Shown here: positions 7,877 to 15,208 of the stretch, one piece after another
How positions within the stretch are numbered: position 1 is the stretch's first letter
How the letters are laid out: each line of letters opens with the position of its first letter
From: Prevotella sp.
GTDB lineage: Bacteria; Bacteroidota; Bacteroidia; Bacteroidales; Bacteroidaceae
Assembly: GCA_017964785.1 (NCBI GenBank)
Contig: JAGCRH010000137.1
Span: 1-40,801 of the forward strand
Direction: 5' to 3'
Length of the DNA: 40,801 bases
The notes under the pieces: model-generated
What the model was told of the DNA's origin: nothing
What the model saw: only the letters and a program-made list of their open reading frames with translations
Databases searched by the model: none
Made by a program: the position numbers and the translations under genes

Positions 7877-8875
7877 ATGAGAAAGTTCCAATGTATAATT
7901 GTGTCATTGATGTGCTTCGGTACATCAATGGCACAGATTCAGATTACGCCATTTATTGATGATGGTAATTGCTCAGCAATGCCAGATGGTATTTGTGAGA
8001 TACTTACTCAGAAGTTAAACAATATTATCTCCCAAAATGGAATTCAGAGTCAGATGGGACAATCTCGCTTTATACTAACCTGTAATGTTACGGAAGAGTC
8101 GAAGAATGTTTTATCCACATCTCCGACACAGATAGCATACGTTTTAGATATCCATCTGTATTTGGGAGATGGAGAAACTGGCACAAAATTCATAAGTCAG
8201 TCTTTCCGTACTAAAGGCGTTGGAAATACAGAAGAGAAGGCGTATAGAAATGCTGTCAAGAATATGCAGGCTAAATCACAGCAAATGACTGAATTTGTTG
8301 GAAAAGGGAGTGCGAGGATAATTGAGTATTATGAAAAGAATAAAGAGCAAATATTGTCTTCTGTCCGTGCCGGTATCACTGGCAAGAATCTTGAACAAGC
8401 AGCTTATGAGTTGTGTCTTATACCTCAGGAATGTTCCTATTATAATGATGTGCAAACGCTTTTAGGTAAAGTTAATGGCAAGATGGTAGACAACAAATCG
8501 TCTGACTTATTTCTTCAGGCCAAATCGGTTTGGGCATCAGAACAAAATGAATCAACGGCTAATCAAGTCGCTGACTTAATAACTCAGATTGATGCAAATG
8601 CTAGTTGCTATGCTGAGGCTCATAAGTTTATGCAATCTGTAACAGAGCGGATGGAACAACTGAACAATAGAGAGTGGGCTGCACATCAGCGTCAATTGGC
8701 TCACGAACGAGAGATGGAAATGGTTCGTGAAAACAACCGTAGTACAGAAACCCAAATGAGGATAAAGGCTCAGAGGGATACAAATATTGCAACGATAAAG
8801 GCTGTCCGAGATGTTGCTGTTGAATATGCGAAACGTCGTCCAAGGGTCGTTTATCATGTTCATGGTTGGTATTAA
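7877..8875 (+). CDS. Exported protein with C-terminal coiled coil, fourth of four
   Basis: 332 residues; ATG directly follows the preceding TAG. Signal peptide FQCIIVSLMCFGTSMAQ. An N-terminal alpha/beta domain (about 20-135: IQITPFIDDG, FILTCNVTEES, AYVLDIHLYLGDGETG) again resembles the CsgG/TolB-N class. Residues 140-240 are helical. Residues 250-315 form a charged coiled coil (QLAHEREMEMVRENNRS), and the tail ends KRRPRVVYHVHGWY. Operon ends here; two small hairpins follow before the next promoter. Unknown function. Confidence 0.72.
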   Translation: MRKFQCIIVSLMCFGTSMAQIQITPFIDDGNCSAMPDGICEILTQKLNNIISQNGIQSQMGQSRFILTCNVTEESKNVLSTSPTQIAYVLDIHLYLGDGETGTKFISQSFRTKGVGNTEEKAYRNAVKNMQAKSQQMTEFVGKGSARIIEYYEKNKEQILSSVRAGITGKNLEQAAYELCLIPQECSYYNDVQTLLGKVNGKMVDNKSSDLFLQAKSVWASEQNESTANQVADLITQIDANASCYAEAHKFMQSVTERMEQLNNREWAAHQRQLAHEREMEMVRENNRSTETQMRIKAQRDTNIATIKAVRDVAVEYAKRRPRVVYHVHGWY

Positions 8876-8933
8876 TAGTTTGTGATTATAATTATCAAAA
8901 CATGAGGATAGTTTCCTCACATAAGCCTTTTGT

Positions 8934-8957
8934 GGTGCTGTTCGGGAGAATAGCACC
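8934..8957 (+). terminator. Possible terminator of the exported-protein operon
   Basis: GGTGCT (8934-8939) pairs with AGCACC (8952-8957), followed by ATTATTATT rather than a clean T-run. A second small hairpin, TGAGGA/TCCTCA, lies just upstream at 8903-8919. Confidence 0.45.
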
Positions 8958-8974
8958 ATTATTATTCCAGTTTC

Positions 8975-9006
8975 TTTGGTGTTCTCATTGCTTTTATGTA
9001 ACTTTG
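8975..9006 (+). promoter_or_regulatory. Promoter of the surface-type lipoprotein gene
   Basis: -33 TTTG at 8975-8978, spacer 20, -7 TAACTTTG at 8999-9006. The start codon at 9037 lies about 25 bases after the expected transcription start. Confidence 0.75.
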
Positions 9007-9036
9007 CAGTGACAAAACAAATCAATTACAAAAATC

Positions 9037-9555
9037 ATGAAAAAGGTCTATTCCATATTGATGATGCTCGCCATAATGGTTATAGCATGGAGTCTTGCCG
9101 CTTGTAGTAGCGGTAGTGATGATGAAGAAATCGGTGGAGGCGGTGGCTCCAATGCGGCCTTTACCATCACAATTGACGGAACCCTACATGAGTACAATAG
9201 TGATTATCTCGAATGGATGAGTTTGATGGGAACATGGGAGAGTTATAGCATTGCCACTTTCCTAAAGATCGATGTCCCTTCATTGTCTGACGAGTTCCGA
9301 TTCTATTATCCGTCCAATACAAATCCATCATCGTATTTCAAGGTGGGTTATGATTCTTTTGAGGACGATGCAACGGAGATATGCCTCTATGGGCCATCCA
9401 AGTACAAATGTACTTATGTCAAAGGTTCTGCGAAGGTTGCAAAGAATGATGGCAAGAATCTAACGGTAAGATTCTCCCAATACACATTCACATGGAATAA
9501 TGGTAGTCGTGAAATCATGTTTGATGGGACTTTGAATTTCGTTTTAGATTATTGA
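9037..9555 (+). CDS. Putative surface-exposed lipoprotein, unknown function
   Basis: 172 residues. Lipoprotein signal peptide with lipobox SLAAC, lipidated Cys23. The residues after the Cys are SSGSDDEEIGGGGG; an acidic stretch just after the lipidated Cys is the export tag that sends Bacteroidota lipoproteins to the cell surface. The mature part is beta-rich with many aromatic residues (FTITIDGTLHEYNSDYLEW, FSQYTFTWNNGSREIMFDGTLNF), typical of small beta-sandwich lipoproteins of unknown function. It has its own promoter and stands alone. GC is higher than in the preceding four genes. Confidence 0.85.
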   Translation: MKKVYSILMMLAIMVIAWSLAACSSGSDDEEIGGGGGSNAAFTITIDGTLHEYNSDYLEWMSLMGTWESYSIATFLKIDVPSLSDEFRFYYPSNTNPSSYFKVGYDSFEDDATEICLYGPSKYKCTYVKGSAKVAKNDGKNLTVRFSQYTFTWNNGSREIMFDGTLNFVLDY

Positions 9556-9710
9556 TTGTATTGAATCTTCGATCAATGTGTCTGATTGGTGATTTTGTGT
9601 TTGGTCCAGGAGGCGGAAAGATCGTAATACTTGACTGATAAATAGTTTTTGTCCAAAACAGGCCAACATATATCATGACCCTCATGTACATCGTTCCTGT
9701 GTTGTGGAGG

Positions 9711-9733
9711 CAGGCCATTCTTAAACCGTAAAA
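9711..9733 (+). repeat. Dispersed 23-bp repeat, copy 1
   Basis: Matches 40232-40254 at 21 of 23 positions; the shared core is CCATTCTTAAA followed by YCGTAAAA. A shorter shared word, ACATCGT, lies upstream of both copies at different distances. This copy abuts the left end of the tandem array. Confidence 0.6.
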
Positions 9734-9734
9734 T

Positions 9735-10138
9735 CTTGCCTATAAACTGGGAGAAGATATTCTGGGGTCGGTATATCTTGCCTTAGATTCGAGGGATAAT
9801 TTCCCGGGGTCGGAATGTCTTGCCCCAGAATTGAGGCATGTTTTCCTGTGGTCGGGATTTCTTCACCCAAAAACTGGTTCAGACTTTTCTGGGGTCGAAA
9901 TACCTTGCCTTAGATTTGAGGGATAATTTCCCGAAGTCAGTATTTCTTGCCTTAGATTCAAGGCATATTTCTCCGGGGGCGGTGTTTCTTCACCCAGAAT
10001 TGGGACACGATTTTCCGAGGTCGGAATATTCTCTCCCAGATTTGAGGCTGACTTTTTACAGGTCAAAATGATAGGTCCCCAATCCGAAACAGACCATCCA
10101 AAAACTTGAAAAACCAGCCCGGAATCTGGGACGCACCT
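9735..10138 (+). repeat. Degenerate tandem array, left part, mostly 42-bp period
   Basis: Units start at 9735, 9777, 9819, 9861, 9904, 9946, 9988 and 10030 (steps 42, 42, 42, 43, 42, 42, 42), then decay across 10072-10138. Each unit opens with CTTGCC or CTTCACCC, has an AGATT-GAGG block and a GGGGTCGG-like block. The opening matches the 43-bp units to the right, so both parts derive from one ancestral repeat. There are no unique spacers, so it is not a CRISPR. Confidence 0.85.
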
Positions 10139-10482
10139 ATGCCCAGGGTGCAAAAACTTGCCTTAGATTCGGGGCATATCTATGCACAGGGTGCAGAAAC
10201 TTGCCTCAGATTCAGGGCATATCTATGCACAGGGTGCAGAAACTTGCCTCAGATTCAGGTCATATCTATGCACAGGGTGCAGAAACTTGCCTCAGATTCA
10301 GGGCATATCTATGCACGGGATGCAGAAACACGCCTCAGATTCAGGGCATATCTATGCCCAGGGTGCAGAAACATGCCTCAGATTCAGGGCATACTTATGC
10401 CCGGTGTGCATAAACGTGTCCCAGATTTGGGGCATATAAATGAACTTTCAAAATGGTTTGCCCTGAATCTGGGGCAACATAT
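10139..10482 (+). repeat. Homogeneous tandem array, right part, 43-bp period
   Basis: Eight units start at 10139, 10182, 10225, 10268, 10311, 10354, 10397 and 10440, each exactly 43 bases apart. The central five are nearly identical; the outer ones diverge. Every unit carries the hairpin TGCAC-AGG-GTGCA and a longer stem TGCC/GGCA around TCAGATTCAG. The 43-bp period changes reading frame at each unit, so all three plus frames show the same peptides in rotation, which argues against protein coding. Confidence 0.92.
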
Positions 10483-10519
10483 TGCACGGTGGGCAATATA
10501 CGCACTAAGAAAAATTGTA

Positions 10520-10539
10520 GTCTAAAAGAGGAGTTAGAC
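10520..10539 (-). terminator. Possible weak terminator at the hipA 3' end
   Basis: GTCTAA (10520-10525) and TTAGAC (10534-10539) form an inverted repeat that includes the hipA stop codon. Reading the minus strand it is followed by TACAATTTTTC. Confidence 0.35.
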
Positions 10540-12054
10540 AAATGCTACTTTCGGCAGGAGTAGGTCATTGACAAATTGACGCAAGGACTCTTCGCTCATC
10601 TTGATGCCGCCACAGTCGGCAATCCGTTTGCCGGTGGGTGATTTGGGGCTGACAGTGGCGCGATACTCCGCACCATTGATCCGTGCCGTCAGACGGAACG
10701 CCCCGTTGCCCATCTCCTGCCACTGGGCATCCTCCACATGCACGTCGTTCTTCAATACATAACTGAACACATGGGGCTTATATCCTTGCAGGCCCGACAG
10801 CAGGTCGGGCGTCATCTCTGCAAAGTGACGTTCCACGACATCCTGCCAATGTTCGCTCACACCATATTTGGTGGCAATAGCCCTAAATTCCATCACAGCG
10901 TCTACACATTGCTTGATGATGGCGTTGGGATTGTCGATCATATATCTTCGTGCAAAAGCCAACATGTCATCATGGTTGACACCCGTCCGCTTGCCATTCA
11001 TACTCAGATAGTGGTACTCGTCCAGTTTGTTGTGTGGGTTAAAGCATGAGAAGGTCAGGTCGTAGGCAGGTGAGATGTGCCAGTCGGTTTGTCCTTTCTC
11101 AAGCATAAACTCAAAGTTGCGTATGTGAGCATCTACGTTGGTGGTCAGCATGTTAAACACAGCCCGGCGATAGACCTCCTCACATTCTTTATAAGGCAGT
11201 TGCAGTTTCAGACATACATCCATCAGTTGTTCGTAGGATGTGGCATCAGGCATCATGCCCGCCAGCGACACCGTATGTACTTTCTCTCCGTTCTTTCGGT
11301 CATAGCGTTCTGTCAGAAAGTGACTTTCACCGCCTATCTCAATCAGTTCTGATGGCATCATGTCTATACCAGCCATCGTGGCCATATCATAGTAGGCCAT
11401 CTCAATTGTTGTCAACGGGTAGTGTCGTGTCTCGGCAAATTTCAGCAGATAGTATTTGTAGCCTTCTGGGAGCATGACCTGACCAGACCGCACATCACCG
11501 GTTTCCTTGTTAATGGCAATGACAGCCTTTGAGTGATTGCCACCTGCCGAAGTGCCTACCTCATAAAGGGCACTCAGTGTCAAGTCCTGACCTGCCACCG
11601 CCACTTCTTCTCTGCCATGCAGTATCTCTAATGCTTTCTTATAGAGTTCAGCCAACTGATAACTGCGCTGTTCGTCGAATGCCTGTGCAGGTTCAAACTC
11701 CAGTGCCCCCATACTTCTTTTGCCGATAAACGACAACTTGTCAACAGAAGTAATCTCTGACGCACTCACATTGTTTTCTGCTGCCCAAGCATCAAAGACG
11801 GCATTACCCCATCGTCCGGGCAGTGAGTCTGATATAAAAGCAGGCAGTCCATAGAAGATGTCATCGTTAGCCAGTCCATAGATGGGCAGGCGATTGCGTG
11901 GATCCTTGATAGATGCAGACAATGGCGCGATATCCAGCCCTGCCTTGATGAAGTCGGGATGGTAGTTGAAAACCGCTCTTTTCCGGCGTTCGTCCCAGTA
12001 GAGGCTTCCCACTTCCTGGCCCCAGAGCATCACTTTGACGATATTACTTCGCAT
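10534..12054 (-). CDS. hipA: HipA-family kinase (toxin of a HipBA module)
   Basis: 506 residues, somewhat longer than E. coli HipA (440). Known HipA proteins phosphorylate an aminoacyl-tRNA synthetase and halt translation; here the target is unknown. N-terminal HipA domain at about 1-110 (GSLYWDERRKRAVFNY). Kinase part: gly-rich loop GTSAGGNHSKA (167-177), ATP lysine K205 in LLKFAE, catalytic segment NVDAHIRNF with D308, and metal-binding D332 in AYDL; these positions nearly coincide with D309 and D332 of E. coli. All key residues are kept, so it should be active. The start overlaps the hipB stop by 11 bases, giving coupled translation. The gene abuts the tandem array. Confidence 0.9.
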   Translation of the reverse strand: MRSNIVKVMLWGQEVGSLYWDERRKRAVFNYHPDFIKAGLDIAPLSASIKDPRNRLPIYGLANDDIFYGLPAFISDSLPGRWGNAVFDAWAAENNVSASEITSVDKLSFIGKRSMGALEFEPAQAFDEQRSYQLAELYKKALEILHGREEVAVAGQDLTLSALYEVGTSAGGNHSKAVIAINKETGDVRSGQVMLPEGYKYYLLKFAETRHYPLTTIEMAYYDMATMAGIDMMPSELIEIGGESHFLTERYDRKNGEKVHTVSLAGMMPDATSYEQLMDVCLKLQLPYKECEEVYRRAVFNMLTTNVDAHIRNFEFMLEKGQTDWHISPAYDLTFSCFNPHNKLDEYHYLSMNGKRTGVNHDDMLAFARRYMIDNPNAIIKQCVDAVMEFRAIATKYGVSEHWQDVVERHFAEMTPDLLSGLQGYKPHVFSYVLKNDVHVEDAQWQEMGNGAFRLTARINGAEYRATVSPKSPTGKRIADCGGIKMSEESLRQFVNDLLLPKVAFV

Positions 12055-12337
12055 GCCTTACTCTTTTACGTTTTCCTTGTTGAATCTTCAGTAGTTCGTA
12101 AGGTGATACAGGAATCTCAGGTAACACCTCGTCCAATCCCTGTGTGAAGTCAATGGCCTTCAAAAGGGCGATAAAGGTTGCCAGTGTCAAGTTATACAAC
12201 TGTCCGTTCTCAAACTTTCTGATAGTGATGACGCTGACGCCCGACTTGTCTGACACTTCTTTCTGTGTCATGTCACAAGCGATGCGATAGTCCTTGAAAC
12301 GTTCACCAAGTGTGGCCACGATTTCGGAGGTCACCAT
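12044..12337 (-). CDS. hipB: HipB-like XRE-family antitoxin and repressor
   Basis: 97 residues from ATG at 12337. A longer frame begins at 12364, but the promoter -7 ends at 12369, so transcription should begin at about 12363, leaving that ATG at or outside the 5' end. The internal ATG, preceded by a GAAGGAAG purine run, fits better. XRE helix-turn-helix at about 10-60: FKDYRIACDMTQKEVSDKSG, VSVITIRKFENGQ. In known systems HipB binds HipA and represses the operon. The C-terminal tail is basic (GKRKRVRHAK) and could be the HipA-contacting or degradation-sensitive end. Confidence 0.85.
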   Translation of the reverse strand: MVTSEIVATLGERFKDYRIACDMTQKEVSDKSGVSVITIRKFENGQLYNLTLATFIALLKAIDFTQGLDEVLPEIPVSPYELLKIQQGKRKRVRHAK

Positions 12338-12368
12338 ATTAGATATGCTTCCTTCATGTTTCATGGCG

Positions 12369-12400
12369 CAAAGGTAAGCATATTTTCTGTTATGGCCAAA
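12369..12400 (-). promoter_or_regulatory. Promoter of hipBA
   Basis: On the minus strand: -33 TTTG at 12400-12397, spacer 20, -7 TACCTTTG at 12376-12369. It supports the internal hipB start. Confidence 0.75.
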
Positions 12401-12441
12401 TTTTTGGGATAAAAATAATTATTCTTACGGTTAAAATGTAT

Positions 12442-14982
12442 TTATCCGAACGCTAATTCCTCTTTGTCGGCGGACTTGGTGATGTGGATGGTGGCACCGG
12501 GTTCAAGGTTGCCGTTGACAATCAGGTCACTGATGCCATCCTCGATATAGTTCTGGATGGCGCGTTTTAGCGGACGGGCACCAAACTGCACGTCGTAGCC
12601 CTTGGAGGCAACGAACTCCTTGGCTTCTTCCGAAAGGTCGATATGATAGCCGATCTGTTCGATGCGCTGGTACAGTCCTTTCAGTTCGATGTCGATGATC
12701 TGCTTGATGGCCTCCAAATCGAGTTGGTCGAAGGTGATGATCTCGTCCAGACGGTTCAGGAACTCTGGCGAGAACTGCTTCGAGAGTGCCTTCTGTACGA
12801 TGCTGCGGGCATGTTCCTTGTCCTGTTCGTTGAGGGCGAGTCCTGCATTGCCGGAAGCGCCGAAACCTACGCCGCGACCAAAATCCTTCAACTGGCGGGT
12901 ACCAGCATTCGAGGTCATGATAATCACCGTGTTGCGGAAATCCACAAAGCGTCCGTTGCCATCGGTGAGGCGTCCTTCGTCGAGCACCTGTAACAGCAAG
13001 TTATAGACATTGGCGTGTGCCTTCTCTATCTCGTCGAGCAGGACGATGGAGTAGGGGTGACGACGCACACGCTCTGTCAGTTGTCCGCCTTCCTCATAGC
13101 CCACATAGCCCGGAGGCGCACCGATGAGTCGTGAGGTGTTGAAACTCTCCGTGTATTCGCTCATGTCGATGCGAATGAGGGCATCGCTGCTGCCAAACAT
13201 GAACTCTGCCAGTTTCTTGGCCAGATAAGTCTTACCGACACCCGTAGGGCCGAGGAACATGAACACACCGATGGGATGGTTGGGCTCTTTCAGTCCCACG
13301 CGGTTGCGCTGGATGGCTTTTACCATCTTCTCAATCGCCTTATCCTGACCGATGACGGCTCCTTTCAACTCATCCATCATGCCTTTCAGACGAACACCCT
13401 CCTGTTCGGCCATCCGCTGAACGGGTACCCCTGTCATCATCGACACCACATTGGCTACCTGTTCGGCATCCACCACCTGACGCTCCTCATTCTCGCCGCT
13501 CTGCCATTTCAGGTTCTGTTCCTTCAAACTGATCTCCAGTTGCGTCTGACGGTCACGGTAGCCTGCTGCCAACTCGAAGTCCTGACTCTTGACGGCTGCG
13601 TTCTTGCGTTCCTTCACGTGAGCAATCTCTTTCTCTAATTCAAGAATCTCAGGTGGGATCTGGGCATTGGAGAGATGAACACGGGAACCCGTTTCGTCCA
13701 TTGCGTCAATGGCCTTATCAGGCATAAAACGGTCTGTCACGTAGCGGTCTGTCAATTTGACACATGCCACGAGAGCCTCGTCGGTATAGGTGACGTGGTG
13801 GTGATGCTCGTAGCGATCCTTAATATTACGCAGTATCTGCAAGGTTTCTTCCTGGGTTGTCGGCTCTACCTGTACCTTCTGGAAGCGGCGTTCCAGAGCG
13901 CCGTCCTTTTCCACAGAGTTACGGTATTCGTCGAGGGTTGTGGCGCCGATACACTGCATGGTGCCTCGTGCCAGGGCAGGTTTCATGATGTTGGCTGCGT
14001 CCATGCTGCCAGGTGTGGAACCAGCACCGATGATGGTGTGTATCTCGTCGATGAACACGATGACATCGGGGTTCTGCTCTATCTCCTTCATCAGGGCCTT
14101 CAGGCGCTCCTCAAACTGTCCGCGATACTTCGTGCCAGCCACCACACCTGTCATATCGAGGGTGTAGATACGTTTGTCGAAGAGCATGGGAGAGGTGTGG
14201 TGACTGGCAATCTGCTGGGCCAGTCCCTCCACAATGGCACTCTTTCCAACACCCGGTTCTCCAATTAATATGGGGTTGTTTTTCTTACGACGGCCCAGAA
14301 TCTCTATGACACGCTGTATCTCTTTCTCACGACCCACACAGGGATCCAGTTTCCCGTCGAGGGCAGCCTGCGTCAGGTCTGTGCCGAAAGTGTCGAGTAC
14401 GGGTGTCTTCGAGGCAGGCTTCTGAGCCTGTGCGGTGGTGGAACTGGAAGTTCCGGATTTCCTGACTTTTCCAGAGGCACCCGTCTCCTCGAATTCCTCC
14501 TCGTCTTCCTCGGGCAGGCCTATGCCATTGGTGATACTATTGGTCTTGGGGGCGTTGAGCAACGCCTGTACATCCTCATAATTCATACTGTTTAATTCTA
14601 ATACTTGTTTGGCACCATTGTTCACGGCATCATGCAGGATGGCGAGCAACAGGTGCTGTTCGTTGACATTGGCAGATCTCTGTATACGTGCCTCAAGTAC
14701 AGCGAGTTTCAGAATGTTGTTCGCTTTTTCGTTGAGTACCAGTTCATGGGTGTAGATCGGCATACCCAACTCATCCTCGCGTACTTTATTCTCCAATTCC
14801 GTCTTGATGGATTGTAGATTCAGGTTCAGTCGGTGGAACACATCGATCACCGGACTTTCCTTCATCCTCAGTAGCCCCAGAAGCAGATGCTCCGGACCTA
14901 CTGATCGACTGGCCAATCTTGCAGCCTCCTCACGGGAGTAGGCAAGTATTTCAGATACCTTAGGTGAAAACTGGCTGGACAT
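12442..14982 (-). CDS. clpC: ATP-dependent Clp protease ATPase subunit ClpC
   Basis: 846-residue HSP100 unfoldase that feeds proteins to ClpP. Domains in order: double Clp-N repeat (1-145), acidic linker (150-195), AAA+ D1 with Walker A GEPGVGKS (241-248) and Walker [13 protein letters not shown] helical pair (about 450-485, [20 protein letters not shown]), AAA+ D2 with Walker A GPTGVGKT (578-585) and Walker B IVLLDEI, then a C-terminal D2-small domain. The UVR motif and length identify ClpC rather than ClpB. A GVGFG loop in D2 fits the ClpP-docking tripeptide. clpP is not in the window. No partner gene adjoins it. Confidence 0.93.
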   Translation of the reverse strand: MSSQFSPKVSEILAYSREEAARLASRSVGPEHLLLGLLRMKESPVIDVFHRLNLNLQSIKTELENKVREDELGMPIYTHELVLNEKANNILKLAVLEARIQRSANVNEQHLLLAILHDAVNNGAKQVLELNSMNYEDVQALLNAPKTNSITNGIGLPEEDEEEFEETGASGKVRKSGTSSSTTAQAQKPASKTPVLDTFGTDLTQAALDGKLDPCVGREKEIQRVIEILGRRKKNNPILIGEPGVGKSAIVEGLAQQIASHHTSPMLFDKRIYTLDMTGVVAGTKYRGQFEERLKALMKEIEQNPDVIVFIDEIHTIIGAGSTPGSMDAANIMKPALARGTMQCIGATTLDEYRNSVEKDGALERRFQKVQVEPTTQEETLQILRNIKDRYEHHHHVTYTDEALVACVKLTDRYVTDRFMPDKAIDAMDETGSRVHLSNAQIPPEILELEKEIAHVKERKNAAVKSQDFELAAGYRDRQTQLEISLKEQNLKWQSGENEERQVVDAEQVANVVSMMTGVPVQRMAEQEGVRLKGMMDELKGAVIGQDKAIEKMVKAIQRNRVGLKEPNHPIGVFMFLGPTGVGKTYLAKKLAEFMFGSSDALIRIDMSEYTESFNTSRLIGAPPGYVGYEEGGQLTERVRRHPYSIVLLDEIEKAHANVYNLLLQVLDEGRLTDGNGRFVDFRNTVIIMTSNAGTRQLKDFGRGVGFGASGNAGLALNEQDKEHARSIVQKALSKQFSPEFLNRLDEIITFDQLDLEAIKQIIDIELKGLYQRIEQIGYHIDLSEEAKEFVASKGYDVQFGARPLKRAIQNYIEDGISDLIVNGNLEPGATIHITKSADKEELAFG

Positions 14983-15022
14983 TCAATTTCTTATTTGACA
15001 ATTAACTATTTATTATTTTCTG

Positions 15023-15030
15023 CAAAGTTA
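15023..15030 (-). promoter_or_regulatory. Probable -7 element of the clpC promoter
   Basis: Minus-strand TAACTTTG at 15030-15023. No well-spaced TTTG -33; candidates lie at spacers of 12 and 24. A regulator-dependent promoter would be in line with a stress gene. Confidence 0.45.
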
Positions 15031-15094
15031 CTAATAATTCTGCAAACAACGTGCCAAACATTCGTTAAAGTTTCCGCTAAATATACTTAAAAGG

Positions 15095-15126
15095 TTTGGT
15101 GGGTACGGAAAAAATGTCTACCTTTG
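15095..15126 (+). promoter_or_regulatory. Promoter of gyrA
   Basis: -33 TTTG at 15095-15098, spacer 20, -7 TACCTTTG at 15119-15126. The leader to the ATG at 15209 is about 77 bases. Confidence 0.78.
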
Positions 15127-15208
15127 CACGGTTAAAAACGCGTCAGAGGGGCTGAAAAGTGCCTTAAACGCAAAATTACGAAAATAAGAAGAGATAAAAA
15201 TTAGAATA

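Larger units (their letters stand above)
9556..10533. other. 978-base gene-free stretch dominated by tandem repeats
   Basis: Bases 9556-9710 hold nothing I recognise. At 9711-9733 lies one copy of a dispersed repeat also seen at 40232-40254. From 9735 to 10482 runs the tandem array described separately. The last 50 bases hold a small inverted repeat that overlaps the hipA stop codon. Short ORFs occur on both strands but are by-products of the repeat. Confidence 0.8.

Noticed and set aside
8576-9025. 149-codon minus-strand ORF
   Set aside because: Overlaps the end of the fourth exported-protein gene and the next promoter; no start context or domain.
9735-10482. CRISPR array
   Set aside because: Repeats are directly adjacent with no unique spacers, and there are no cas genes.
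10106-10525. Three overlapping plus-strand ORFs with repeating HIYAQGAETCLRFRAYLC-like peptides
   Set aside because: They arise because the 43-bp repeat has no stop codons and rotates through all three frames; no promoter, no start context, same peptide in every frame.
13675-14268. 197-codon plus-strand ORF inside clpC
   Set aside because: Antisense to conserved AAA+ motifs; no independent evidence.
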